This document shows positions 7,812-15,794 of a stretch of DNA of 40,641 bases, piece by piece. Source of the stretch: a bacterium. GTDB taxonomy: Bacteria; RBG-13-66-14. The translations under genes were made by a program, and so were the position numbers. Under the pieces are notes generated by a model. The model was not told the DNA's origin and did not search any database. It was given only the letters and a program-made list of their open reading frames with translations. The stretch spans positions 1-40,641 of the forward strand of contig DATKYS010000048.1 in NCBI GenBank assembly GCA_035528375.1, given 5' to 3'. Every line of letters begins with the position of its first letter. Positions within the stretch are counted from its first letter, which is position 1.

Positions 7812-9212
7812 GTGACCGAGAAAGAAACCTACGAGCTGCCCCGCAAGTCCTGCTTCGACACCCAGGACGCGGCCTGGCACGCCGAGTCCTTCGCCTTCGC
7901 CGACCGCTACCGCAGCTTCCTGAACATCTCCAAGACCGAGCGTGAGTGCGTGGCCAGCTTCGCCAAGATGGCGGCGGAGCACGGCTTCGTCGAGCACGTC
8001 CCCGGCGAGTCGAAGAAGGGCGCCCCGGGCTACCTCTTCGTCTGGAAGGAGAAGGCGGTCGCCCTCTACCGGTCCGGCAAGCTCCCCGCCGCGCGGGGCC
8101 TGAACATCGTCATCGCCCATACCGACAGCCCCCGCCTGGACCTCAAGGTGAGCCCCCTCATCGAGGAGGCGGACATCGCCCAGCTCAAGACCCACTATTA
8201 CGGCGGCGTCCGCAAGCACCAGTGGCTGTCGCGGCCCCTGGCGATTCACGGCGTGGTCGTCCTCGCCGACGGCACGACCCTCCCGATCTCCATCGGCTCG
8301 TCGAAGGAGGACCCCGTCTTCGTCATCAGCGACCTGGAGCCCCATTTGTCGTACAAGGTCCAGAACGACAAAAAGGTCACCGAGTTCTACCCCGGGGAGA
8401 AGCTGAACCTGGTGGCCGGAATCATCCCCGACGCCGACGAGGAGGCGAAGAACCGGGTCAAGCTGGCCGTGCTGGACATCCTTCACGAACGGTACGGGAT
8501 GACCGAGGAGGACTTCGTCAGCGCCGAGCTCGAGGTGGTGCCGGCCTGCATGGTGCGCGACGTGGGCTTCGACCGGGCGATTCTGGGCGGTTACGGCCAC
8601 GACGACCGGGTTTGTGCCTTCACCTCCGTCCGGGCCCTGCTGGAGGCCGAGAGCCTCGAGCGGGGCGGGGTGGCCTTCGCCGTGGACAAGGAGGAGGTAG
8701 GAAGCATAGGCGCCACCGGGGCGGGGTCGGCCTTCATCCTCAATACCCTGGCCGAAATCCTGGCCCTGGAGGGCGAGACGGGCGATCTGGCGCTCCGTCG
8801 CGCCGCGGAAAACACCAGCGTCATCTCCGCCGACGTCGGCGCCGCGCTGCACCCCGACTGGCAAGAGGTTCAGGAGAAGCAGAACGCCGCCCGCATGGGT
8901 CACGGCCTCGCCCTGACCAAGTACACCGGCTCCCGGGGCAAGGCGGGCGCCAACGACGCCAACGCCGAGTTCGTGGGCCGGATACGCCGCCTGTTCAACG
9001 AGGCCGGGGTCCCCTGGCACGTCGCCGAGCTGGGCAAGGTGGACGAAGGCGGGGGCGGGACCGTGGCCCGGTTCCTCGCCGCCCACGGGATGGACGTGGT
9101 GGACGCCGGACCGCCGATCCTCGGGATGCACTCACCCATGGAACTGGTGGCCAAGTGCGATATCTACTCCGCCTATCTCGGCTACCGCGCCTTCTTCGAG
9201 CGGTTCAACTAG
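7812..9212 (+). CDS. apeB: M18 family aminopeptidase (aspartyl aminopeptidase type)
   Basis: This 466-residue cytoplasmic metalloenzyme releases N-terminal residues, typically acidic ones, from peptides. The M18 metal-binding set is present in order: AHTDSPRLD, GGYGHDDRV, the Glu pair in DKEEVGS, and the C-terminal His in GMHSPMELV. The family segment NDANAEF is also seen. Length agrees with bacterial M18 enzymes. The GTG at 7812 lies three bases after the glcD stop, with GAGGAG inside the end of glcD as ribosome binding site. tpiA follows after eight bases, so this is the third gene of the operon. Confidence 0.92.
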   Translation: MTEKETYELPRKSCFDTQDAAWHAESFAFADRYRSFLNISKTERECVASFAKMAAEHGFVEHVPGESKKGAPGYLFVWKEKAVALYRSGKLPAARGLNIVIAHTDSPRLDLKVSPLIEEADIAQLKTHYYGGVRKHQWLSRPLAIHGVVVLADGTTLPISIGSSKEDPVFVISDLEPHLSYKVQNDKKVTEFYPGEKLNLVAGIIPDADEEAKNRVKLAVLDILHERYGMTEEDFVSAELEVVPACMVRDVGFDRAILGGYGHDDRVCAFTSVRALLEAESLERGGVAFAVDKEEVGSIGATGAGSAFILNTLAEILALEGETGDLALRRAAENTSVISADVGAALHPDWQEVQEKQNAARMGHGLALTKYTGSRGKAGANDANAEFVGRIRRLFNEAGVPWHVAELGKVDEGGGGTVARFLAAHGMDVVDAGPPILGMHSPMELVAKCDIYSAYLGYRAFFERFN

Positions 9213-9220
9213 GAGCAACA

Positions 9221-9973
9221 GTGAAAAACCTCGTCGCCGGGAACTGGAAAATGCACCTCTCGCCGGGGGAGGTTGCCGGGTACGCCGGGCGGTTGGTGCC
9301 CCGAACGGCGGACCTGGCCGGGACGGTGGACCTCCTCGTCTGCCCGAGCTACCCCGCGCTGCCCGCGGCGGTGGCGGCCTTCAGGGGCACGCACGTTGCG
9401 GTGGGCGCGCAGAACATGCACCAGGAGTTATCCGGGGCCTTCACCGGCGAGGTATCGGGTGCTATGCTCGTTGACCTCGGCGTCGGGTGGGTGATTCTGG
9501 GCCATTCGGAGCGCCGGCACGTCTACGGCGAGACCGACGCCCTGGTCCTGGCAAAGCTCGAGCGGGCCCACGAGCTGGGCCTGCGACCGATAGTCTGCGT
9601 GGGCGAGCTCCTGGAGGAGCGCGACCGGGGTGAGACCGAGGCGGTGCTGCGGAGGCAGTTTTCCCAAAGCCTGGCCGGGGCGGGACCGGAGCTCGCGGGG
9701 AAAACCGCCCTAGCCTACGAGCCGGTTTGGGCCATCGGTACGGGCCGGACCGCCACACCGGAGACGGCCCAGGAGGCCCACCAATTTTTGAGGGGGCTGC
9801 TCAAAGAAACGCTCGGCACAGCCGCGGAAGGGGTGAGAATCCTCTACGGCGGATCGGTGAAACCGGAGAACGCCCGTGAGCTCATGGCGCAGACCGACGT
9901 GAACGGTGCACTGGTGGGCGGGGCGAGTCTGGACCCGGAGGCCTTCGCCGCCATCGCCCGCGCCGGCGCGTAG
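9221..9973 (+). CDS. tpiA: Triosephosphate isomerase
   Basis: This 250-residue TIM-barrel enzyme interconverts dihydroxyacetone phosphate and glyceraldehyde 3-phosphate in glycolysis and gluconeogenesis. The substrate Lys is in AGNWKMH, the catalytic His in ILGHSERR, the catalytic Glu in AYEPVWAIGTG with the mobile loop, and the phosphate-binding motif is LYGGSVKPEN. The GTG start at 9221 follows AGGAGCA. The open frame extends far upstream only as a shadow of the aminopeptidase gene. It is the last gene of the operon and is followed by a strong terminator. Unusually, no other glycolytic gene is nearby. Confidence 0.97.
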   Translation: MKNLVAGNWKMHLSPGEVAGYAGRLVPRTADLAGTVDLLVCPSYPALPAAVAAFRGTHVAVGAQNMHQELSGAFTGEVSGAMLVDLGVGWVILGHSERRHVYGETDALVLAKLERAHELGLRPIVCVGELLEERDRGETEAVLRRQFSQSLAGAGPELAGKTALAYEPVWAIGTGRTATPETAQEAHQFLRGLLKETLGTAAEGVRILYGGSVKPENARELMAQTDVNGALVGGASLDPEAFAAIARAGA

Positions 9974-9990
9974 CCGCTTCAGGTCGATAT

Positions 9991-10026
9991 AAAAAGAAGA
10001 CGCCCGGCCGGGCGTCTTTGGTTTTC
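9991..10026. terminator. Bidirectional rho-independent terminator after tpiA
   Basis: The 22-base perfect palindrome AAGACGCCCGG/CCGGGCGTCTT (9997-10018) is flanked by an A-run on the left and a T-rich run on the right. It can end both the rightward tpiA operon and the leftward DNRLRE transcript whose stop is at 10047. Confidence 0.85.
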
Positions 10027-10046
10027 CCTCGTATTGACCGCAAAGA

Positions 10047-10667
10047 TTAGAAGTTGGCCTTGATCTGGCCCCAGGAGGCCTCCACCACCTCGGTGCGGGG
10101 GGAGTAATCTACGCACAGTTTTGGCCGCAGATCGGGATCGGTGGTGTAATCCGAGGAGTACACGATGGGGAACGTGCAGCCGGGTGAGTGAACCAGGGCC
10201 ACCCCGCAGTTCTCCTGTTCGCCGTCCGCCCATAGCTGGACCTGCTCGGTGATGTCGAACACCCACCAGCCGGGCACGCCGTCGCCGACGACGGAGTCCC
10301 ACACCCTCGCCCCGAGCTGGGGACGGTTCCCCCAGATGACGCTCGCCTCTTCCCAGGCGTACTTGATGCGCTGGCAATTGATTGCGGCGCCGTAGGTGCC
10401 CACCTGACCCTCGTAAACCTCGAGGGTCGCCAGCTCGATGGTTATCTCTTCGGCCAGGATATCGCTCAGGTCGAACTCGACCAAGCCCCAGGCCTGCACG
10501 CCTCACCCGCCGACGGGCATCAAGAGGTACGGGTAACCCCCGTGAGGCGTACCACCTTGCAAACTGTCTATCTCGGCATCCTTCCCCTCGGGTCCGGGCT
10601 GGTAAACCTGCGTCTCGGCCAGGGCCAGGGTGAAGAAGAGCAGGACACATAGCACGATTAGCCGCAT
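10047..10667 (-). CDS. Secreted DNRLRE-domain protein with in-frame UGA (copy 1; candidate selenoprotein)
   Basis: Read through a TGA at 10505-10503, this gives one continuous 206-residue protein: a signal peptide (MRLIVLCVLLFFTLALAE), then a complete DNRLRE beta-sandwich. The domain shows VYQPGPEGKDAEID, the UGA at residue 55, WGLVEFDL, LATLEVYE, VIWGNRP, GWWVFDITEQV and YSSDYTTDPDLRPKL, and the protein ends ASWGQIKANF. The part before the UGA carries the signal peptide and first strand, and the part after it the rest of the domain, so neither piece makes sense alone. The paralog at 10838-11473 has a UGA at the same position. The start is the ATG at 10667, with GGGAGG upstream partly inside a CCCTTTT/AAAAGGG hairpin (10677-10692). 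DNRLRE domains are found in secreted or surface proteins. The alternative is two pseudogenes. Confidence 0.7.
10464..10505 (-). promoter_or_regulatory. UGA codon plus SECIS-like hairpin, copy 1
   Basis: Read on the minus strand, the TGA (10505-10503) is followed after 20 nt by GGUCG-AGUU-CGACC (10482-10469). A lower stem GCU/AGC extends it to 10486-10464, separated by a single unpaired U on the 5' side and UG on the 3' side. The apical loop starts about 26 nt after the UGA and has G as its second base. Bacterial selenocysteine insertion elements lie just downstream of UGA, have a G near the start of the apical loop and, in Escherichia coli fdhF, a bulged U. The match in layout is seen; the function is inferred. 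Confidence 0.5.
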
Positions 10668-10837
10668 CTCACACCTCCCTTTTTTAAAAGGGTACAAGCA
10701 ACTAACAGAGGGGCAACCGGTGCGCCGGTGGGTACGTTGAAAAACAGAATCATCACAACGCACGGCAAAAACCCCGCAATACCCGGCGAAGCGAGCTTCT
10801 CGGAAGGTTCCCCTCTACGACCGGAAAACGAGACGAT

Positions 10838-11473
10838 CTAGAAGTTGGCCTTGATCTGGCCCCAGGAGGCGTCCTCGACGGCGGTCTCGGTATACATAAT
10901 GGTCAGCTTGGGGCAGAGCAACGGGTCCACCTGGGAATACTCGGAAGCGCACACCCGCGGGGGCGAGCACCCGCCGCCGGGGTGGGTGATGGAGACGCCG
11001 TAGTTTGGAAAGACGCCATCCAGCCAGTCATTCACCAGAGAGGTGACGTCAAACGACCACCAACCGGTGGAGTAGTCGGTGGTGATGTAACCGTAGGCGC
11101 TGCTCCCCCAGGCCGGTCGGCTGTTCCAGATGACCGTGGCCTCGTCCCAGTCTGCGAGGATGCGGTAGGCGCCGAAGGCCACCCCGACGTCACTTATCAA
11201 GTCTTCGTAAACCTCGAGAGTGGCGCTGTCAACGCTGATGGACCAGCTCATGATTGGGTTCAGGTCGAACTCGACCAAACCGGCGAAGTCGTTGCTTCAC
11301 CCGCCCATGGGCAACAGCACGTAGGGGTAATGCCCGTGGGGGGTGCCGCCCTGTTTGTTGTCAATCTCCGCGTCCTTACCCTCGTCGCCGCCGGGTTGGA
11401 AGACAAGCGTTCCGGCCGTCGCCAGCGAGGCGAAGAACAGAAGACTTACGCATACCACACCTAAGAATTTCAT
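10838..11473 (-). CDS. Secreted DNRLRE-domain protein with in-frame UGA (copy 2; candidate selenoprotein)
   Basis: This is the 211-residue paralog of the neighbouring gene, continuous when the TGA at 11299-11297 (residue 59) is read through. It has a signal peptide (MKFLGVVCVSLLFFASLATAG), VFQPGGDEGKDAEID, the UGA after LLPMGG, then GLVEFDL, SATLEVYE, TVIWNSRP, GWWSFDVTSLV and a C-terminus ASWGQIKANF identical to copy 1. The short segment before the UGA matches copy 1 at 27 of 37 positions by eye, while the long segment after it has diverged much more yet stays open in the same frame. That is unexpected if the part after the UGA were untranslated. The ATG at 11473 has GGAGAA upstream. The stop is TAG at 10838-10840. 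The two genes are separated by 170 bases. Confidence 0.7.
11257..11299 (-). promoter_or_regulatory. UGA codon plus SECIS-like hairpin, copy 2
   Basis: The TGA (11299-11297) is again followed after exactly 20 nt by GGUCG-AGUU-CGACC (11276-11263). Here the lower stem is GGUU/AACC (11281-11278 with 11260-11257), again with one unpaired U on the 5' side and UG on the 3' side. Compared with copy 1, one lower-stem pair changes from C-G to U-A, which keeps pairing although it changes a codon from Ser to Asn. The conserved upper hairpin also encodes the conserved residues LVEFD, so protein constraint could explain that part alone. Confidence 0.5.
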
Positions 11474-11825
11474 GGGTTCTCCTTCCACCTTGGATTTATG
11501 ATAGTTGAACGTCGTAATGCGTCCGATTGAGAGGATAGCAGAGAAGCGACCCACTGACAAGTGGGGTATTCGATTTCTATGAATAAGCCTGGGACACGGG
11601 ACTAACTATAAAAAGGGCGCCCTCCCGGGCACCTATATTACTCCTCCATTGATTTTTTATGTCGCCCTTTATTAAAAAACGCGTCACCGAACGCACCGCC
11701 GCGCCCATGACCGTCGAGCGCCGGATTCACTCCCCATACCAGCTCGATGTCTCAAACCGATAACACGGAAGGTTCGAGTGGTGCGCATCATCCTCATCCG
11801 CCGCGGCGATTTCGTAAACGGGCGT

Positions 11826-11850
11826 AAAAAAAGGAGGCCCGTGCGCCTCC
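11826..11850 (-). terminator. Terminator of the 11880-12254 gene
   Basis: Read on the minus strand, GGAGGC-GCACGG-GCCTCC is followed by seven T residues, a canonical intrinsic terminator 30 bases after the stop codon of the upstream membrane protein. The rest of the gap from 11474 to 11825 shows no gene I can support; it holds a short palindrome AGGGCGCCCT with a T-run on the minus strand near 11612-11623 and otherwise unremarkable sequence. Confidence 0.8.
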
Positions 11851-11879
11851 CACTTCCGCGGACGACGGACGTTTCAATT

Positions 11880-12254
11880 TTACCGAGCCTCGGAGCGCGC
11901 CGCGGGGACGAAGTACCGGACGTAGTAATCCAGGACCTCGCCCACGGTGAAGATGTTGACGAGCTCGGTGTCCTTGAGCTCCTCCCACCGCTCGTGGAAG
12001 ACGAGGTCGGTGCGGTAGGCCTCGGAAATCAGGGCGGCAGCCTCGTCGTAGCGCCCGCCCTCGAAGGCCGCCCGGGCGTCGTCCGGCAGCGCGGCGAGGA
12101 AGAGGTCCAGCCGCTCGGCGCGGCCCTCCTCCACCGTGGGGGCCAGGGCGAAGAGGACGATTATCGCGGCCGCCAACCCCGCCATCGCTACGAGGGCGAT
12201 CCGCTCCACCCGCCATTCGGGACCTTTCAAAAAACTTTTACCGGTCATTTTCAT
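11880..12254 (-). CDS. Small single-pass membrane protein, unknown function
   Basis: This 124-residue protein is not one I recognise. It has a short cytoplasmic N-terminus, one membrane segment around residues 19-42 (IALVAMAGLAAAIIVLFALA), and a soluble helical remainder rich in Glu and Ala (for example LDLFLAALPDDARAAFEGG and YDEAAALISEAYRTDL) that resembles a single TPR-like helical pair. The ATG at 12254 and another at 12248 are both possible starts. It lies 58 bases downstream of thiC on the same strand, and its first codons sit inside a copy of the thiC 3' end (see the repeat at 12235-12337). A good terminator follows. Confidence 0.6.
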   Translation of the reverse strand: MKMTGKSFLKGPEWRVERIALVAMAGLAAAIIVLFALAPTVEEGRAERLDLFLAALPDDARAAFEGGRYDEAAALISEAYRTDLVFHERWEELKDTELVNIFTVGEVLDYYVRYFVPAARSEAR

Positions 12255-12337
12255 CCCCGTAGGTCGTATTCGTCATTCCGCAAGAACGACCGCGCCGGAC
12301 CCTGGAAGGCCTTTACCGGTCGTTTCCATCCCCGTAG
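12235..12337. repeat. 28-bp duplication of the thiC 3' end
   Basis: Bases 12310-12337, which encode the last codons of thiC and its stop, recur at 12235-12262 with 25 of 28 positions identical. The second copy still spells YGDENDR-stop in the thiC phase, against YGDGNDR-stop in thiC. In another frame the copy supplies the start codon region of the downstream membrane protein. It looks like a small tandem duplication with 47 bases between the copies. Confidence 0.7.
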
Positions 12338-13614
12338 AGCACGCGGCGCATCCCCTTGATGGCGCACAGCTCGGAACACATGGTGCAGACCGATTCGTCG
12401 GCGGGGCGGCTCATGTCCCGCCACTGCCGGACCAGCTCCGGGTCCAGGGCCAGCTCGTACTGGCGGTGCCAGTCCAGGGCACAGCGGGCGCGGCCCATCT
12501 CGTCGTCGGCCTCCCGCGCCCCGGGGAGTTTTCTGGCGATGTCACCGGCGTGGGCCGCGATCCGGCTGGCGATGACCCCCAGCTTCACGTGCTCGACGCC
12601 GGGCAGGCGGATGTGCTCGGCGGGGGTGACGTAGCAGAGAAAGTCGGCCCCGGCCATGGCGGCGATGGTGCCCCCGATGGCCCCGGTGATGTGGTCGTAG
12701 CCGGGCGCGATGTCGGTCACCAGCGGCCCGAGGACGTAGAAGGGCGCCCCGTCGCAGAGCGACTTTTCCAGCCGGACGTTCTCGGTTATCTGGTCGGCGG
12801 GCACGTGGCCCGGACCCTCGATCATCACCTGCACACCGGCCTCCCGGGCGCGGCGGCCCAGCTCGCCCAGGGTTACGAGCTCCTGCATCTGGGCCCGGTC
12901 GGTGGCGTCGGCCAGGCAGCCCGGCCGCAGCCCGTCGCCCAGGGAAAGGGTCATGTCGTGGCGCCGGGCGATCTCCAGCAGGCGGTCGAACTGCTCGTAG
13001 AGAGGGTTCTCGCGGTCGTTGCGCAGCATCCACTCGGTGAGGATGGCCCCGCCCCGGCTCACCACCCCCGCCACCCGAGGGGCTCGCTGCAAAAGCTCGA
13101 TGGCCGCCCGGGTCACGCCGCAGTGGACGGTGATGAAGTCAACGCCGTCGGAACCGTGGAGCTCGACGGCGTCGAAGAGCTCGTCGGCGGTCATCTCCCA
13201 GATTTCGCGCCCCTCTTCCCCCACCCGGACGGCGGCGTCGTAGATGGGCACCGTGCCGACGGGGACGGGGGTGTTTTCCAGAACCGCCAGTCGGGTGGCG
13301 TGGAGATCACCCCCGGTGGAGAGGTCCATCACCGTGTCGGCGCCGGCCTCCAGCGCGACGCGGAGCTTCTCCAGCTCGAGCGCCGTATCCGGCGAATCCT
13401 TGGAGGTGCCCAGGTTGGCGTTGACCTTGATCCGCAGGCCTTCGCCGACGCCCAGGGCCACGGAGGTCTCCCGGGCTACGTTCTTGAGGACGACCACCGT
13501 CCCCCGGGCGACGCGTTCCCGCAGAATTTCGGGGTCGAGCCGCTCGTCGGCGGCCACCCGCTCCATCTCGGGCGTCACACGTCCCGTCCTCGCCGTTTCC
13601 AACTGCGTCGTCAT
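12313..13614 (-). CDS. thiC: Phosphomethylpyrimidine synthase (ThiC)
   Basis: This 433-residue radical SAM enzyme converts aminoimidazole ribotide to the hydroxymethylpyrimidine phosphate moiety of thiamine. Visible family segments include [37 protein letters not shown] and [18 protein letters not shown]. The C-terminal cluster motif is C410-X2-C413-X3-C417 (CTMCSELC), the spacing of the short form as I recall it, against CX2CX4C in Escherichia coli. The protein is the short form, without the long N-terminal extension of the roughly 630-residue enzymes. The ATG at 13614 has GAGG upstream. I see no thiamine pyrophosphate riboswitch in the 112 bases before it, and no other thi genes nearby. Confidence 0.96.
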   Translation of the reverse strand: MTTQLETARTGRVTPEMERVAADERLDPEILRERVARGTVVVLKNVARETSVALGVGEGLRIKVNANLGTSKDSPDTALELEKLRVALEAGADTVMDLSTGGDLHATRLAVLENTPVPVGTVPIYDAAVRVGEEGREIWEMTADELFDAVELHGSDGVDFITVHCGVTRAAIELLQRAPRVAGVVSRGGAILTEWMLRNDRENPLYEQFDRLLEIARRHDMTLSLGDGLRPGCLADATDRAQMQELVTLGELGRRAREAGVQVMIEGPGHVPADQITENVRLEKSLCDGAPFYVLGPLVTDIAPGYDHITGAIGGTIAAMAGADFLCYVTPAEHIRLPGVEHVKLGVIASRIAAHAGDIARKLPGAREADDEMGRARCALDWHRQYELALDPELVRQWRDMSRPADESVCTMCSELCAIKGMRRVLYGDGNDR

Positions 13615-13726
13615 CGCGCCTCACCCGTCATTACTATACCACAACCCGCCGCAGTCACCAGCAAATCCCACCGAAAAACCCGGTAAAATTACGGAGAAGG
13701 CGAAGCCTACCACGCAGGCGGCTCAT

Positions 13727-15661
13727 CTACTCGACGACGACGCGGCAGCCCGCCTCCCCGGTCTCCGAGGTGAGCCGGAGGAGGTAAACCCCCGGTCTCG
13801 AGTCGCTCTCCCAGACGAGGAGATGCCTGCCCCCGGCGAGGAATCCGTCGTGGACGAGGGCTACGCGCCGTCCGGCGATGTCGTAGGCCGCCACCGTCAC
13901 CCGTCCCCCGGAGGGCAGATCCAGGGCCAGACCCACCGCGCCGTCGGCGGGATTGGGATAGGCGGCGATGGCCAGCGGGCGCGACGGGGGAGGTTCGTAG
14001 GCGAGCTCGACCTCGGCGGAGACGACGAGACCCCCGTCCGCCCCGAGGGCTTCCAGCAGGTAATGCTGCGAGCCCGACGCGTCGCGGACCAGCCAGGCGC
14101 TCCCGGTGATGCCCGAGGCGAGCTGCGCCCAGGCTCCGGCCTCCCGGCGGGAAAGACGGTAGGAGAGGCAGTCGGCGGTGCCGGACCAGCGCAGGAGCAG
14201 CCCCTCCTCGCGGGAGAATCCGGCCAGAAGGAGATCGTCCGCCGCCGAGGAGTCTATGGTCACGTCGCAGATGATGTCGTCGCCGGACTCGCGGATACGG
14301 GTCACCGACACCCAGGTCGGGTTGCCGGAACGGTCCCGAGAGCTGGGGTTCGTCTCGTCGGCGAAGCGGGTGTTGCCCGTGGAACCGGGGAAGGGGTCGC
14401 CGTCGTCCCCCAGGTCGTCCTCATCGGGGTCGGGACGATCGCCGTCGCCCTGGTCCAGCTCGTTGAGCCCGTCGGCCTGTTCCAGGTCCAGGTCGTTCCA
14501 GTCGAAACCGAAGCCGTGGGCCCCGGAGTAGATGTGCCAGATTAAAAGCCCCTCGCCGACCAGCACCGGTTCGGGGTCGAGCCGTTGGCGGTTCTCCAGG
14601 TAGAACCACTGGTCGGGATCGGGGGAGCCGTCCCGCCAGAGGGTGTAAACGGTGTCGTGGGTCTCGGCGGGGTGGACGACCAGGTCGCCGACGTCGGAGC
14701 CCAGGTTGACCACGTCGGTCCAGCCGAGGTCCGACCGGCACCAGGCGCAGGGGAAGCTGGGGTAGCGGTCGTCGGAGCCGTCGGCGCCCCAGGCCCCGTA
14801 GCTCATCAGGCACCACAGCCCCGCCCCCCAGTCATACCTTTGGTAGTCGTAGAGGTCGGGCAGACCCAGAAGGTGCCCCATTTCGTGGCAGGCCACGGAG
14901 ATGTCGGACAGGCTCCCGTCGGGGTGCTCCTCGGCCTGGATGTCGTAGGCCTCGATGGTGATGTAACCGCCGCCGGCCGCCGGGTCGTTCGTGGTGTAGT
15001 CGAAGTAGGAGCTCATGTGGCTCCAGATGTCGTGGGGGTCGCCGGTGTCGGCGCCGTCGGGCCCGGCGTGGTAGACCATGAACAGGTCCACCTCGCCGTC
15101 GTCGTCGCCGGAATTGGGGATGCCGTCGGGCCCGTCGTTGTCGTAATCGCCGAAATCCACCGTGGGGTCGGCCAGCCCCGCCGCGGCCAGCGCCACCCGG
15201 GAGCCGCCGTAGGTGAGGCCGAAGTTATTGTCATCGAAGTACCCGTTATGATACCCATCAGGCGAATAACAACCGTAGTAGTTCTCGACCGTCCGGAACC
15301 AGCCCGAGACCCCGCCCGCCAGATCGAAGGCGTCGTAGCTCGCCGTGTTCCAGTAGTCGCGCAGTGAGCCGGTCTCGTAGGTGTCCCGGCTGAAGAGCAT
15401 CTCCTCGTAAGCCGAGCGGGGATGGTCGTCACGGTCGGCCTGGTGGTCGGGAAAGTCCACCAGCACGGCGACGGCCCCCATCACCGGGGGGGTGGGGAGG
15501 GGGGGTGAATCGGCATCGGGGCCGATCCAGGGCGGCATCTCGGGCAGGGACACCCCCGTCGTCCGGTGCACGCCCGTCCGCAGGTCCCAGGAACCGGGCT
15601 TGGGCGGCACGGCGAGGCCGGCGAGCACGAATAAGGACAGGATGAGCGCTGTGGTCCGCAT
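13727..15661 (-). CDS. Secreted M6 family metalloprotease with C-terminal sorting domain
   Basis: This 644-residue extracellular protease resembles immune inhibitor A (M6). After the signal peptide (MRTTALILSLFVLAGLA), the catalytic domain carries HEMGHLLGLPDLYD near residues 259-272 and a Met-turn-like CLMSYG near 284-289. Upstream Asp/Gly-rich segments such as DYDNDGPDGIPNSGDDDGEVD look calcium-binding. The tail has a type III-like region and a sorting domain (YPNPADGAVG ... AYDIAGRRV ... SRPGVYLLRL). The ATG at 15661 has GAGG nearby and opens straight into the signal peptide; longer starts on the same frame run into the promoter region. It shares architecture with the M14 enzyme at 899-2866, which suggests a set of exported hydrolases using one secretion route. 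Confidence 0.92.
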   Translation of the reverse strand: MRTTALILSLFVLAGLAVPPKPGSWDLRTGVHRTTGVSLPEMPPWIGPDADSPPLPTPPVMGAVAVLVDFPDHQADRDDHPRSAYEEMLFSRDTYETGSLRDYWNTASYDAFDLAGGVSGWFRTVENYYGCYSPDGYHNGYFDDNNFGLTYGGSRVALAAAGLADPTVDFGDYDNDGPDGIPNSGDDDGEVDLFMVYHAGPDGADTGDPHDIWSHMSSYFDYTTNDPAAGGGYITIEAYDIQAEEHPDGSLSDISVACHEMGHLLGLPDLYDYQRYDWGAGLWCLMSYGAWGADGSDDRYPSFPCAWCRSDLGWTDVVNLGSDVGDLVVHPAETHDTVYTLWRDGSPDPDQWFYLENRQRLDPEPVLVGEGLLIWHIYSGAHGFGFDWNDLDLEQADGLNELDQGDGDRPDPDEDDLGDDGDPFPGSTGNTRFADETNPSSRDRSGNPTWVSVTRIRESGDDIICDVTIDSSAADDLLLAGFSREEGLLLRWSGTADCLSYRLSRREAGAWAQLASGITGSAWLVRDASGSQHYLLEALGADGGLVVSAEVELAYEPPPSRPLAIAAYPNPADGAVGLALDLPSGGRVTVAAYDIAGRRVALVHDGFLAGGRHLLVWESDSRPGVYLLRLTSETGEAGCRVVVE

Positions 15662-15695
15662 GATGTCGGCCTCTGGGATGTGTACGACCGCCCGC

Positions 15696-15724
15696 AATAT
15701 AGCACAATAATTCCCGGAGATAAA
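15696..15724 (-). promoter_or_regulatory. Possible promoter for the M6 protease
   Basis: On the minus strand TTTATC (15724-15719) and TATATT (15701-15696) are spaced by 17 bases. The -10 element is good and the -35 element is weak. It is back to back with the rpsT promoter that begins at 15733. Confidence 0.4.
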
Positions 15725-15732
15725 CCGGGACC

Positions 15733-15762
15733 TTGACACGCCGCCCGGTGGTATTCTAGTAT
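15733..15762 (+). promoter_or_regulatory. rpsT: Promoter of rpsT
   Basis: A perfect TTGACA (15733-15738) is followed after 18 bases by TAGTAT (15757-15762). Transcription would begin about 25 bases before the GTG start. The strong -35 element fits the high expression expected for a ribosomal protein. Confidence 0.65.
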
Positions 15763-15794
15763 TCACCACTCTTCACGGGGGAAAAGGAGATTAC

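Noticed and set aside
10783-10800. GCGAAGCGAGCT in the gap downstream of the copy 2 DNRLRE gene as a third full copy of the rsmG/parB element
   Set aside because: Only about 12 bases match and the flanks differ, so it is at most a relic.
10047-11473. Genome-wide reassignment of UGA to Trp or Gly as the cause of the interrupted DNRLRE genes
   Set aside because: Several intact genes in the window (for example glcD, parA and the MATE gene) end at UGA where family lengths are normal and the next gene starts at once.
11658-11762. A 34-codon ATG frame in the gap between the DNRLRE genes and the small membrane protein
   Set aside because: It has no ribosome binding site, no recognisable motif and no neighbour support.
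11760-11790. GGTTCGAGT resembling a tRNA T-loop
   Set aside because: The flanking bases cannot form a T-stem or acceptor stem. I found no tRNA gene anywhere in the window.
13615-13726. Thiamine pyrophosphate riboswitch upstream of thiC
   Set aside because: The interval is short and I cannot find the conserved CUGAGA-type core on the minus strand.
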